A DNA stretch of 64,000 nucleotides from Drosophila miranda (GCF_003369915.1 NW_022881603.1:43897723-43961722); one strand, 5' to 3'. Counted from the stretch's first letter, positions 48,233 through 61,498 are shown. Program-made: numbers and translations. Notes: generated from the sequence alone by a model not told the origin.

Positions 48233-49245
48233 AAAACGAGGGGGAACGTTGTGAGTTGCTGCGGACGCCGCAACTCTACATTTATACCCGATACTTAGTC
48301 AGTATGGCTCCCCTCCGGCAGACGCCGCGAATATTAAACGACACGAGAAAGAGTGCGTGCGAGAGAGACAGAAAATCAGTCTGACCGTGACGTCGGGCGC
48401 TGCGTAGCCACTGCAAATTGATTTGTTCCTTTTGGCTATAAAAATGATCTGATCTGATCCAGATTCAGCAATCTGATAGATATGGTCGTTATCTATGATT
48501 CTGCGTTTTTAGTTTTCTCGAATCTGCAATATTGTGGATGCAACAGATTTTCGTCCTTTGTGTAGGCGGAAGGGGGTGGGGCGAAATTTTAAGATAAACA
48601 TTTTATAGTGAGATCTAACAGGAGTGCGGATACTAAATTTGGTTACTCTACCGTTAATAGTCTCTGAGATTTGTGGATGCCCCAGATTTTCATCCTTTGC
48701 GGGGGCGGAAGGGGGGTGTGGCGAAATTTTGACACAAAACGGTCAAGGTCCGATATCACAGGAGTGTGGATACCAAATTTGGTTGCCCTGGCTCTTATAG
48801 GTTCTGAGATCCTTGAACTCATATTTTGCAATTGGCTAAACCGACCATGAAACCTGTGTGTCAGAGAGAGACAGAGCGAGAAAGAATGAAATTGTTTTCT
48901 TGATTCTGGCTATAATAATTATACGATCTGGTTCAGATTTTGCAAAGTTTTTTTGGGGCAAATTTTTGAAATATTCTTGTAGCAGTGACATATCACAGAA
49001 GTCTGGATCCAAAACATCGTTGCTCTAGCTCTTATAGTCTTTGAGCACTAGGCGCTGAAGGGGACGGACAGACGGACGGACGGACAGACGGACAGACATT
49101 CAGGGCTCAGTCGGCTCGGCTATTGATGCTGATCCAGAATATATATACTTTATTGGGTCGGAAACGATTCCTTCTGGACGTTACACACATCCACTTTTAC
49201 CACAAATCTAATATACCCCAATAATCATTTTGAGTATCGGGTATA
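48233..49245 (+). mobile_element. DINE-1-like element, unit 8
   Basis: Long form lacking the module that carries the homopolymer: gattttgcaaag joins tttttttggggcaaattttt near 48944. It ends at 49245. Confidence 0.75.
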
Positions 49246-50357
49246 ATAAAAGAAAGTTACATAGCCCCTCCCATCAGGTAACCAACCTCTACCAAAGAAT
49301 TTTCGCACGTGTGGCTAATATCAGTTAAATCTGTTAAGGGGGCATGGTGCACATGCCAAGGCCGCCTCAATATATCAATTCGCGTGCCGAAATTTAATAA
49401 GTGCTCTCCAGAACTAAGCCCTGTTTTTAAAACCCAACATTTAATCACTGTTACATACAGTTACAGTTAAATAACCCCCGCTTGCATGCAGGTTCGTTGC
49501 AGCGATAGAGAACCAATTATAAGCCACCAACAAGACTGATTGCTGATAATAATAATATTTCAGTTTTGCATTTAAATTTTCTCATCGTCATACATACATG
49601 ACGAGAAAAGTTCTGAATTTTTGAATAATGTGCAATCATTGAGACGGCACACTTCCCAAGTGATGGCTCAGTAACTTCGATGGCGCATATCCTCACAAAA
49701 CGCCAGACGCTGACAGTCTGTAATATATGATTATTATAATGAAAATACAGTGAAGATTAGTCGATATTTAATTGGAGTAAAGTAATTACAGTGGGGTACT
49801 GGGAGGAGAATATATTAAGGCTTAAGGAATAACACGGAATAAAAGAGCAGTGTTTACATGGTTGGGTGGGTAAACTCGAAATAACAACACCTGAATCCGC
49901 GCGGCTATACATATGACACAATCGACTGGATTTCTGAAACCCCTAACGCCAGGTTGGCAATTAAAATCTTTTTTATGTGTTTAACTAGAACAACTAAAAG
50001 ATCCAGCCCATCCAAATAGCCCTGGGCGAAAGATCTCCATAGCTAGCCATGATCTCTAGAAAAGTTGACTAGTTTGTAAAACGCGTCACAGCACCCATCA
50101 CACTAAAAAACCGCGACCCATTACACACAAAATTTGGTTTCTCTGCCTCTGAGAACTGGGCGTCAAAAACAGATATCGGGTCAGAAATATAAATGCCAGC
50201 CCACCCTTACCCTTATACGCCTATACGTTACATATACGTTACGTTACGTTCGTACGTTACATAAATGTTCAAAATATTGTGGAGGGAAACAAGGATGATA
50301 GTTTTCCCACGGATTTGCTAATCTCAAAGCGTAGAGCTCTGAGATACACTACTCACA
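49246..50357. other. Rearranged linker: peptide gene lost, foreign insert
   Basis: Normal linker to gcgaaagatc (about 50033), then about 240 bp of sequence found nowhere else in the window (50034-50270, with acgttac repeats near 50224-50250). The linker resumes at caaaatattgtgg for about 50 bp and jumps at about 50318 to ctaatctcaaagcg just before the roadblock gene. The small-peptide gene is deleted and the 47-codon stretch is interrupted. Confidence 0.75.
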
Positions 50358-50800
50358 ATGCAGGCAGCCGAAACTGAGGTTTGCACATACCTATCTATCA
50401 AATGTAGACCTCAAAGTATTATAATTCAACTAACTAATCGCCAATTCTACAGCCCAAGCGTACCAAGAGTTATATTGATGAGGTATACCGACTTTTAGAG
50501 GAAAAGCCAGGGGTTGAAGAAATATTAATCATGAATCGTTCCGGTGTGCCGATCAAAACGTCAATGGAACGCCAAGACGCACTTCAACATGCCTGTCTTT
50601 ATGAGAATTTGCGTGAAAAGTGTCAGGCATTTCTATCAAAAATGGAGCCACCACAGCTCCTGACCATGTTGCGAGTCCGTACCAGATTCCACGAGGTCCT
50701 GCTAACACCTGATGGCAAGATAACCGTTTTGGTAGTGCAAAATCCAAATGATACACATCTTAAGGTAGAGGATCTAAACCGTCATTCCTCCAATTTTTAA
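50358..50800 (+). CDS. Roadblock/LC7-like protein, copy 9 (intact)
   Basis: Exons are 50358-50378 and 50453-50800, 122 aa. QNPNDTH replaces QNPKDTH. Acceptor reads ttctacag. Its normal upstream neighbour, the peptide gene, is absent, so only about 40 bp of usual flank precede its ATG. Confidence 0.85.
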
Positions 50801-51183
50801 ATATTTGCTCCTACATATATCTACGTTGTTAGTCATCCAACTTCTTACACGTAAAACATTCTTCTCACTTTGTACACAGCCCAAACACAACAAACTGTTC
50901 ATTTATGTGACTACCTGAATATAAATTCAATCAAATAAGTAATAAATAGTCCTCAGAGCTTCAGCTTAAAAACAAAATATATTCCAAAAACAGATGACAT
51001 TTTCTGACCAACAGAAGTAAATATATTCTTGTACTCGTATATATAAAACACATTTCATTTTCATACTCTTCAGTATGTACAACATAAACGTTAAGTTCTT
51101 CTAGAACTAATGTAAAATATTGAATTTGGTTGTCTGTTGTTTATTTAAATGGATTAATCCTTCCATGGGAAACAGTGCCCGAA

Positions 51184-52651
51184 TCAACGCAGATTTAGCT
51201 TGGACAACGTCAAGTCATTCTCGTCAATAGGGGACACCGTTAGTTTCATTTTGTGCTCCTTGGCCATTTTGGATAACATTACAATGTCCGAGTTTATATA
51301 GGCACCCCGCAAAAGTGCCACCGACGATTTTTCGGAAGTCTCAAGCTCCTTCACAAGTTCTTCAACACTGGGATTACATTTGGTTTCATCCTTTACTTCT
51401 TTAAACTTCTGGCCTGACAACGCACGAGTCCAAATGTCCTGAGATGCCTCTTTGTATTTTTTGATTTTCTTGTCCAGGTCAGTAATCTTAGCACTGATCT
51501 CATTGTTATCGGGCTGCTTGGCTTGAGCCTGCATAAAAATACACCGAGCATCCTTATATTCGCCTAAGGCGGACAGGGCGCAACCTTCCTGGTAGAGGGC
51601 CTTACAGGGCCTTAGAGGGCTTATTTTCAGTGAGACGCCGCAAGGCTTTCATCGTAATGCACACGCGTTTGGGATTATGCAATTTATTGTAGCAGATCAT
51701 CAAGTTTTGCTGGAAAAGTTAAAAAAAAAAACACATAAGTGGGGATGAGCCACGACGCTACAAGTTGCATAGTTACATTGAGAGTGATCAACAGAGCGAT
51801 TTGCTTGCGCTCATCCTCATCATTGGCTAAACGGCAATAGTTTAGAGAGCTTACGGCCCGCTCGAAGGCAGTGACGGCGTTGCGGTAGCGAAAGCGCTTC
51901 ACACAGTCCTTGCCATGCATGTGCATGTCTAATGCCTTGGGGTAAACTATTGCAAACTTTTCCCGATCCACAGCGGCCATTGACGCGAAGGCATCTGAGT
52001 CCCCGATCAATGTGAAGTGAAGAACTTCGATTTTGAAAAGTCCATCTGAACGTGGTTTAATGCGCGGCGGGCAGCCCATCTCGTGAAATAGCAACTTATA
52101 GGACATAATAAATTCGGCTTTTTCATATGGGCGCATGGTAAGTACAGCAGCCTGGAGGCCTTCTAGCACATCGCAACCTGCACCGGTCTCAAAATAGAAT
52201 TTAGTTCGGCGCATCAATGAGGAATCAAAAGGAGAACTCTCGCCTTCCCAATAACCACTATAGCGCACAGCGACACGTGCCTTGTCTGGCACCAGACCTC
52301 GGCCCTGGTGCCCCTCAGGTGTGATGCGCTTAAAAATGTTCTCATTGAGCGGCTCCATCAATTTTTTGAGTTCCTCGAACGATTGGGTCGATGGAGAAGC
52401 GAGCTCTTCTTCATCAACATCTGGAGCGTTATCACAATCTTCCATTTCGTCGACATTAAAGTCATCATCGCCAGCCCCAAATGGCGACTGTTCTACCTCA
52501 AATTGTGAGCCAGAGCCAACGAGTTTTCTAGAAGAGTAAGAGGCAGCGTCTAGGCAGCACATGATTGTGCAAATGTATCAAATTTCGATGCTTACCCAAG
52601 TTGCAGTGGTTCCTTGAGCATTTGAGTGCAATATGAAAAATTATCTTCCAT
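51184..52651 (-). pseudogene. shu: shu copy 12, premature stop in TPR region
   Basis: Exon 1 is 52596-52651, exon 2 51762-52527 (open), and exon 3 51184-51709 with the 7-nt insertion. The downstream remainder of exon 3 is otherwise open; the last codon would be Arg rather than His. ITPEGHQ replaces ITREGHQ. Confidence 0.9.
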
Positions 52652-53027
52652 TTTTTCCACACTTTTTCCAAACTTTAACTTGTTTGGGTTAATTACAAAA
52701 ATGCGCGATAGGCAGTGACACCCTCAGAAATATACCAAGTATATACCGATGAAAAAACGACCTTAGCCCACTTATGACCTCTTTAATTAAACAGGATAAC
52801 AAATTGAGTTAAACTGCGGAAAATAATACTGTTTGTAAATCTTTTCTCTGAAATTACAAAAAAAAAATCGTTCCGTTGAGGATGGGAAACCATATTTCTC
52901 GATTTTGATTCAAGATATGCTAATTTTAGCCACTCCCTTTTATTGAACTTTTTATATAAATAAAAATAACGCCCCAAATCTATCTGCGTATTTGAAAAGT
53001 AATTAAAAAATTTAATTTTGTAATAAT
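52652..53027 (-). promoter_or_regulatory. shu upstream region, copy 12 (shortened)
   Basis: Promoter-proximal part is kept. Two deletions remove the CA tract to ggttaatcg (near 52868) and the region from ataaataaaaa to taacgcccc (near 52966), so the flank is about 375 bp instead of 630. Confidence 0.4.
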
Positions 53028-54138
53028 AAAACGAGGGGGAACGTTGTGAGTTGCTGCGGACGCCGCAACTCTACATTTATACCCGATACTTAGTCAGTAT
53101 TGCTTTTCCCCTGCCAGACGCCGCGAATATTAAACGACACGAGAAAGAGTGCGTGCGAGAGAGACAGAAAATCAGTCTGACCGTGACGTCAGGCGCTGCG
53201 TAGCCACTGCAAATTGATTTGTTCCTTTTGGCTATAAAAATTATCTGATCTGATCCAGATTCAGCAATCTGATAGATATGGTCGTTATCTATGATTCTGC
53301 GTTTTTAGTTTTCTCGAATCTGCAATATTGTGGATGCAACAGATTTTCGTCCTTTGTGTAGGCGGAAGGGGGTGGGGCGAAATTTTGAGATAAACGTTTT
53401 ATAGTGAGATCTAACAGGAGTGCGGATACTAAATTTGGTTACTCTACCGTTAATAGTCTCTGAGATTTGTGGATGCCCCAGATTTTCGTCCTTTGCGGGG
53501 CGGAAGGGGGTGTGGCGAAATTTTGACACAAAACGGTCAAGGTCCGATATCACAGGAGTGTGGATACCAAAATTGGTTGCCCTGGCTCTTATAGGTTCTG
53601 AGATCCTTGAACTCATATTTTGCAATTGGCTAAACCGACCATGAAACCTGTGTGTCAGAGAGAGACAGAGCGAGAAAGAATGAAATTGTTTTCTTGATTT
53701 TGGCTATAATAATTATACGATCTGGTTCAGATTTTGCACTCTAGATATAGTCATCTTCTACGATTCTGCGTTTTTAGTTTTCTCGTATCGTCGAAATTGT
53801 GGATGCCACAGATTTTCGCCCTTTGTGGGGGCGGAAGTGGGGGGGGGGGCGCAAAGTTTTGAAATATTCTTGTAGCAGTGACATATCACAGAAGTCTGGA
53901 TCCAAAACATCGTTGCTCTAGCTCTTATAGTCTTTGAGCACTAGGCGCTGAAGGGGACGGACAGACGGACGGACGGACAGACGGACAGGCATTCAGGGCT
54001 CAATCGCCTCGGCTATTGATGCTGATCCAGAATATATATACTTTATTGGGTCGGAAACGATTCCTTCTGGACGTTACACACATCCACTTTTACCACAAAT
54101 CTAATATACCCCAATACTCATTTTGAGTATCGGGTATA
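53028..54138 (+). mobile_element. DINE-1-like element, unit 9 (long form)
   Basis: Long form with a G run at about 53839-53849. Near 53100 tggctcccctccgg reads ttgcttttcccctgcc. It ends at 54138. Confidence 0.8.
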
Positions 54139-55179
54139 ATAAAAGAAAGTTACATAGCCCCTCCCATCAGGTAACCAACCTCTACCAAAGAATTTTCGCA
54201 CATGTGGCTAATATCAGTTAAATCTGTTAAGGGGGCATGGTGCACATGCCAAGGCCGCCTCAATATATCAATTCGCGTGCCGAAATTTAATAAGTGCTCT
54301 CCAGAATTAAGCCCTGTTTTTAAAACCCAAAATTTAATCACTGTTACATACAGTTACAGTTAAATAACCCCCGCTTGCATGCAGGTTCGTTGCAGCAATA
54401 GAGAACCAATTATAAGCCACCAACAAGACTGATTGCTGATAATAATAATATTTCAGTTTTGCATTTAAATTTTCTCATCGTCATACATACATGACGAGAA
54501 AAGTTCTGAATTTTTGAATAATGTGCAATCATTGAGACGGCACACTTCCCAAGTGATGGCTCAGTAACTTCGATGGCGCATATCCTCACAAAACGCCAGA
54601 CGCTGACAGTCTGTAATATATGATTATTATAATGAAAATACAATGAAGATTAGTCGATATTTAATTGGAGTAAAGTAATTACAGTGGGGTACTGGGAGGA
54701 GAATATATTAAGGCTTAAGGAATAACACGGAATAAAAGAGCAGTGTTTACATGGTTGGGTGGGTAAACTCGAAATAACAACACCTGAATCCGCGCGGCTA
54801 TACATATGACACAATCGACTGGATTTCTGTAACCCCTAACGCCAGGTTGGCAATTAAAATCTTTTTTATGTGTTTAACTAGAACAACTAAAAGATCCAGC
54901 CCATCCAAATAGCCCTGGGCGAAAGATCCCCCAAAATATTGTGGAGGGAAACAAGGATGATAGTTTTCCCACGGATTTGATAACCGTTACGGGCACCGAA
55001 GGCGAATTCCCACCTGTTCAATGAATCTACCTCCTCTTGCATTTACGGCATTAACTGCTTGCACTAACATACCCTTTTGGTCAATTTAAAACTAGCCGGC
55101 AAAATTTTTTTAAATTTTTAATTAAATTTGAGTTTTCACTCCATTCAATCCAGTCATAATTCCATTTTCATGGTTTAAA
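54139..55179. other. Unit linker with internal deletion
   Basis: The linker jumps from ggcattaa to ctgcttgcactaac near 55053, losing roughly 200 bp upstream of the peptide gene. The 47-codon stretch is near 54885. Confidence 0.5.
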
Positions 55180-55374
55180 ATGTGTGTGTTAATTGTTGAT
55201 AGTACAAAAACTGTTTATGACTTCGTACGAAAACATTTGGAACTAAAGATAGCAGCTAAGATGAGACTTAAATTGTTCTTTATTCTGTTGTTGATTATTC
55301 TAGCAATGGTTTTATTAATGACGAAAGTCAGTGCCAAACGATGGGCTGATGGAGTAGATGGAGTGTGTGCCTAA
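55180..55374 (+). CDS. Small hydrophobic peptide gene, copy 10 (64 aa)
   Basis: Both start codons are present and the protein matches the consensus despite the nearby linker deletion. Confidence 0.4.
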   Translation: MCVLIVDSTKTVYDFVRKHLELKIAAKMRLKLFFILLLIILAMVLLMTKVSAKRWADGVDGVCA

Positions 55375-55512
55375 TCACTTTTTATAGTGTTAAATTATAC
55401 CAATAAAGATGATGTAGCAAGCTTAGCGATAGTTGAATTAAACAAGTAAATTCATTATTTTTGAGATACCAGCTGATCTCAAAGCGTAGAGCTCTGAGAT
55501 ACACTACTCACA

Positions 55513-55955
55513 ATGCAGGCAGCCGAAACTGAGGTTTGCACATACCTATCTATCAAATGTAGACCTCAAAGTATTATAATTCAACTAACTAATCGCCAAT
55601 TCCACAGCCCAAGCGTACCAAGAGTTATATTGATGAGGTATACCGACTTTTAGAGGAAAAGCCAGGGGTTGAAGAAATATTAATCATGAATCGTTCCGGT
55701 GTGCCGATCAAAACGTCAATGGAACGCCAAGACGCACTTCAACATGACTGTCTTTATGAGAATTTGCGTGAAAAGTGTCAGGCATTTCTATCAAAAATGG
55801 AGCCACCACAGCTCCTGACCATGTTGCGAGTCCGTACCAGATTCCACGAGGTCCTGCTAACACCTGATGGCAAGATAACCGTTTTGGTAGTGCAAAATCC
55901 AAAGGATACACATCTTAAGGTAGAGGATCTAAATCGTCATTCCTCCAATTTTTAA
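55513..55955 (+). CDS. Roadblock/LC7-like protein, copy 10 (intact)
   Basis: Exons are 55513-55533 and 55608-55955, 122 aa. It shares LQHDCLYE with copy 8. Confidence 0.85.
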
Positions 55956-56339
55956 ATAATTGCTCCTACATATATCTACGTTGTTAGTCATCCAACTTCT
56001 TACACGTAAAACATTCTTCTCACTTTGTACACAGCCCAAACACAACAAACTGTTCATTTATGTGACTACCTGAATATAAATTCAATCAAATAAGTAATAA
56101 ATAGTCCTCAGAGCTTCAGCTTAAAAACAAAATTTATTCCAAAAACAGATGACATTTTCTGACCAACAGAAAGTAAATATATTCTTGTACTCGTATTTAT
56201 AAAACACATTTCATTTTCATACTCTTCAGTATGTACAACATAAACGTTAAGTTCTTCTAGAACTAATGTAAAATATTGAATTTGGTTGTCTGTTGTTTAT
56301 TTAAATGGATTAATCCTTCAATGGGAAACAGTGCCCGAA

Positions 56340-57805
56340 TCAGTGCAGATTTAGCTTGGACAACGTCAAGTCATTCTCGTCAATAGGGGACACCGTTAGT
56401 TTCATTTTGTGCTCCTTGGCCATTTTGGATAACATTACAATATCCGAGTTTTTATAGGCACCCCGCAAAAGTGCCACCGACGATTTTTCGGAAGTCTCAA
56501 GCTCCTTCATAAGTTCTTCAACACTGGGATTACATTTGGTTTCATCCTTTACTTCTTTAAACTTCTGGCCTGACAACGCACGAGTCCAAATGTCCTGAGA
56601 TGCCTCTTTGTATTTTTTGATTTTCTTGTCCAGGTCAGTAATCTTAGCACTGATCTCATTGTTATCGGGCTGCTTGGCTTGAGCCTGCATAAAAATACAC
56701 CGAGCATCCTTATATTCGCCTAAGGCGGACAGGGCGCAACCTTCCTGGTAGAGGGCCTTACAGGGCCTTAGAGGGCTTATTTTCAGTGAGACGCCGCAAG
56801 GCTTTCATCGTAATGCACACGCGTTTGGGATTATGCAATTTATTGTAGCAGATCATCAAGTTTTGCTGGAAAAGTTAAAAAAAAACACATAAGTGGGGAT
56901 GAGCCACGACGCTACAAGTTGCATAGTTACATTGAGAGTGATCAACAGAGCGATTTGCTTGCGCTCATCCTCATCATTGGCTAGACGGCAATAGTTTAGA
57001 GAGCTTACGGCCCGCTCAAAGGCAGTGACGGCGTTGCGGTAGCGAAAGCGCTTCACACAGTCCTTGCCATGCATGTGCATGTCTAATGCCTTGGGGTAAA
57101 CTATTGCAAACTTTTCCCGATCCACAGCGGCCATTGACGCGAAGGCATCTGAGTCCCCGATCAATGTGAAGTGAAGAACTTCGATTTTGAAAAGTCCATC
57201 TGAACGTGGTTTAATGCGCGGCGGGCAGCCCATCTCGTGAAATAGCAACTTATAGGACATAATAAATTCGGCTTTTTCATATGGGCGCATGGTAAGTACA
57301 GCAGCCTGGAGGCCTTCTAGCACATCGCAACCTGCACCGGTCTCAAAATAGAATTTAGTTCGGCGCATCAATGAGGAATCAAAAGGAGAACTCTCGCCTT
57401 CCCAATAACCACTATAGCGCACAGCGACACGTGCCTTGTCTGGCACCAGACCTCGGCCCTGGGGCCCCTCAGGTGTGATGCGCTTAAAAATGTTCTCATT
57501 GAGCGGCTCCATCAATTTTTTGAGTTCCTCGAACGATTGGGTCGATGGAGAAGCGAGCTCTTCTTCATCAACATCTGGAGCGTTATCACAATCTTCCATT
57601 TCGTCGACATTAAAGTCATCATCGCCAGCCCCAAATGGCGACTGTTCTACCTCAAATTGTGAGCCAGAGCCAACGAGTTTTCTAGAAGAGTAAGAGGCAG
57701 CGTCTAGGCAGCACATGATTGTGCAAATGTATCAAATTTCGATGCTTACCCAAGTTGCAGTGGTTCCTTGAGCATTTGAGTGCAATATGAAAAATTATCT
57801 TCCAT
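56340..57805 (-). pseudogene. shu: shu copy 13, premature stop in TPR region
   Basis: Exon 1 is 57750-57805, exon 2 56916-57681 (open), and exon 3 56340-56865 with the 7-nt insertion. GPQGRG replaces GHQGRG. Further changes follow the stop. Confidence 0.9.
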
Positions 57806-58426
57806 TTTTTCCACACTTTTTCCAAACTTTAACTTGTTTGGGTTAATTACAAAAATGCGCGCTAGGCAGTGACACCCTCAGAAATATACCAAGTATATAC
57901 CGATGAAAAAACGACCTTTGCACACTTATGACCTCTTTAATTAAACAGAATAACAAATTGAGTTAAACTGCGAAAAATAATACTGTAAATCTTTTCTCTG
58001 AAATTACAAAAAAAAAAACACACACACAATATCTTTCACTGTAACAGCGCCAAAATGATTCAATTTTCTTTATTTTTGGTGGAATATTAAAAAACCGCCT
58101 TGGGCGACAATGGGTTAATCGTTCCGTCGAGGATGGGAAACCATATTTCTCGATTTTGATTCAAGATATGCTAATTTTAGCCACTCCCTTTTATTGAACT
58201 TTTTATATAAATAAAAAAATGTTGTAACGAAAAAGGTCGAACTGCCCACAAAGTTTTTTTTCTACACGATTAGCTACTTTTAAGTACCCCCGAGTAGATG
58301 TGCCAGTTCATAGAACGAATAGATAAAACGACACCATGAAAAACCACGAATTCATTAAACATTTCTAACGCCCCAAATCTATCTGCGTATTTGAAAAGTA
58401 ATTAAAAAATTAAATTTTGTAATAAT
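57806..58426 (-). promoter_or_regulatory. shu upstream region, copy 13
   Basis: Conserved flank with the motif-6-like element. Some changes (cctttgcacac, agaataac, ctgagtagatg-type) match 19959-20584 rather than its neighbours, suggesting exchange. Confidence 0.4.
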
Positions 58427-59075
58427 AAAACGAGGGGGAACGTTGTGAGTTGCTGCGGACGCCGCAACTCTACATTTATACCCGATACTTAGTCAGTATG
58501 GCTCCCCTCCGGCAGACGCCGCGAATATTAAACGACACGAGAAAGAGTGCGTGCGAGAGAGACAGAAAATCAGTCTGACCGTGACGTCGGGCGCTGCGTA
58601 GCCACTGCAAATTGATTTGTTCCTTTTGGCTATAAAAATGATCTGATCTGATCCAGATTCAGCAATCTGATAGATATGGTCGTTATCTATGATTCTGCGT
58701 TTTTAGTTTTCTCGAATCGTCGAAATTGTGGATGCCACAGATTTTCGCCCGTTGTGTGGTCGGAAGTGTGGGGGGGGGGGGGGGGGGGCAAAGTTTTGAA
58801 ATATTCTTGTAGCAGTGACATATCACAGAAGTCTGGATCCAAAACATCGTTGCTCTAGCTCTTATAGTCTTTGAGCACTAGGCGCTGAAGGGGACGGACA
58901 GACGGACGGACGGACAGACGGACAGACATTCAGGGCTCAATCGCCTCGGCTATTGATGCTGATCCAGAATATATATACTTTATTGGGTCGGAAACGATTC
59001 CTTCTGGACGTTACACACATCCACTTTTACCACAAATCTAATATACCCCAATTCTCATTTTGAGTATCGGGTATA
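58427..59075 (+). mobile_element. DINE-1-like element, unit 10 (short form)
   Basis: Short form with a long G run (about 58770-58788) and full GGAC/AGAC tract, like the element at 20585-21241. It ends gggtata at 59075. Confidence 0.8.
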
Positions 59076-60340
59076 AAAAAAGAAAGTTACATAGCCCCTA
59101 CCATCAGGTAACCAACCTCTACCAAAGAATTTTCGCACATGTGGCTAATATCAGTTAAATCTGTTAAGGGGGCATGGTGCACATGCCAAGGCCGCCTCAA
59201 TATATCAATTCGCGTGCCGAAATTTAATAAGTGCTCTCCAGAATTAAGCCCTGTTTTCAAAACCCAACATTTAATCACTGTTACATACAGTTACAGTTAA
59301 ATAACCCCCGCTTGCATGCAGGTTCGTTGCAGCGATTGAGAACCAATTATAAGCCACCAACAAGACTGATTGCTGATAATAATAATATTTCAGTTTTGCA
59401 TTTAAATTTTCTCATCGTCATACATACCTGACGAGAAAAGTTCGGAATTTTTGAATAATGTGCAATCATTGAGACGGCACACTTCCCAAGTGATGGCTCA
59501 GTAACTTCGATGGCGCATATCCTCACAAAACGCCAGACGCTGACAGTCTGTAATATATGATTATTATAATGAAAATACAATGAAGATTAGTCGATATTTA
59601 ATTGGAGTAAAGTAATTACAGTGGGGTACTGGGAGGAGAATATATTAAGGCTTAAGGAATAACACGGAATAAAAGAGCAGTGTTTACATGGTTGGGTGGG
59701 TAAACTCGAAATAACAACACCTGAATCCGCGCGGCTATACATATGACACAATCGACTGGATTTCTGAAACCCCTAACGCCAGGTTGGCAATTAAAATCTT
59801 TTTTATGTGTTTAACTAGAACAACTAAAAGATCCAGCCCATCCAAATAGCCCTGGGCGAAAGATCCCCCAAAATATTGTGGAGGGAAACAAGGATGATAG
59901 TTTTCCCACGGATTTGATAACCGTTACGGGCACCGAAGGCGAATTCCCACCTGTTCAATGAATCTACCTCCTCTTGCATTTACGGCATTAATTATTGTAA
60001 AATTAACCCGGCCAAATAGAGGGGCACCCGCCGCTCTCAGCGATTCATTTCAAAAACGCAATCAAATTTGAATTTTGAGTCTTTGTCTCCGTTCGGTCTC
60101 GAACCCTATGTCATCAAAAGAGTCTGCGAGACTCAACGCGCAGCACCAAACAGGTCTCTCCACAAAAATCGGAAATTTGTGAATTTTCTTGAGCAAGCAG
60201 TCTAACTTTAATAAACTGCTTGCATTAACATACCCTTTTGGTCAATTTAAAACTAGCCGGCAAAATTTTTTTAAATTTTTAATTAAATTTAAGTTTTCAC
60301 TCCATTCAATCCAGTCATAATTCCATTTTCATGGTTTAAA
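59076..60340. other. Unit linker
   Basis: Full linker with the 47-codon stretch near 59820. Small changes occur near 60091-60110 and 60187-60210. No gene is supported. Confidence 0.5.
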
Positions 60341-60535
60341 ATGTGTGTGTTAATTGTTGATAGTACAAAAACTGTTTATGACTTCGTACGAAAACATTTG
60401 GAACTAAAGATAGCAGCTAAGATGAGACTTAAATTGTTCTTTATTCTGTTGTTGATTATTCTAGCAATGGTTTTATTTATGACGAAAGTCAGTGCCAAAC
60501 GATGGGCTGATGGAGTAGATGGAGTGTGTGCCTAA
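60341..60535 (+). CDS. Small hydrophobic peptide gene, copy 11 (64 aa)
   Basis: Both starts are present; LFMTKVSA variant as in copy 6. Confidence 0.4.
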   Translation: MCVLIVDSTKTVYDFVRKHLELKIAAKMRLKLFFILLLIILAMVLFMTKVSAKRWADGVDGVCA

Positions 60536-60673
60536 TCACTTTTTATAGTGTTAAATTATACCAATAAAGATGATGTAGCAAGCTTAGCGATAGTTGATTT
60601 AAACAAGTAAATTCATTATTTTTGAGATACCAGCTGATCTCAAAGCGTAGAGCTCTGAGATACACTACTCACA

Positions 60674-61116
60674 ATGCAGGCAGCCGAAACTGAGGTTTGC
60701 ACATACCTATCTATCAAATGTAGACCTCAAAGTATTATAATTCAACTAACTAATCGCCAATTCCACAGCCCAAGCGTACCAAGAGTTATATTGATGAGGT
60801 ATACCGACTTTTAGAGGAAAAGCCAGGGGTTGAAGAAATATTAATCATGAATCGTTCCGGTGTGCCGATCAAAACGTCAATGGAACGCCAAGACGCACTT
60901 CAACATGCCTGTCTTTATGAGAATTTGCGGGAAAAGTGTCAGGCATTTCTATCAAAAATGGAGCCACCACAGCTCCTGACCATGTTGCGAGTCCGTACCA
61001 GATTCCACGAGGTCCTGCTAACACCTAATGGCAAGATAACCGTTTTGGTAGTGCAAAATCCAAAGGATACACATCTTAAGGTAGAGGATCTAAATCGTCA
61101 TTCCTCCAATTTTTAA
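60674..61116 (+). CDS. Roadblock/LC7-like protein, copy 11 (intact)
   Basis: Exons are 60674-60694 and 60769-61116, 122 aa. It has PNGK like copy 5. Confidence 0.85.
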
Positions 61117-61498
61117 ATAATTGCTCCTACATATATCTACGTTGTTAGTCATCCAACTTCTTACACGTAAAACATTCTTCTCACTTTGTACACAGCCCAA
61201 ACACAACAAACTGTTCATTTATGTGACTACCTGAATATAAATTCAATCAAATAAGTAATAAATAGTCCTCAGAGCTTCAGCTTAAAAACAAAATTTATTC
61301 CAAAAACAGATGACATTTTCTGACCAACAGAAAGTAAATATATTCTTGTACTCGTATTTATAAAACACTTCATTTTCATACTCTTCAGTATGTACAACAT
61401 AAACGTTAAGTTCTTCTAGAACTAATGTAAAATATTGAATTTGGTTGTCTGTTGTTTATTTAAATGGATTAATCCTTCAATGGGAAACAGTGCCCGAA

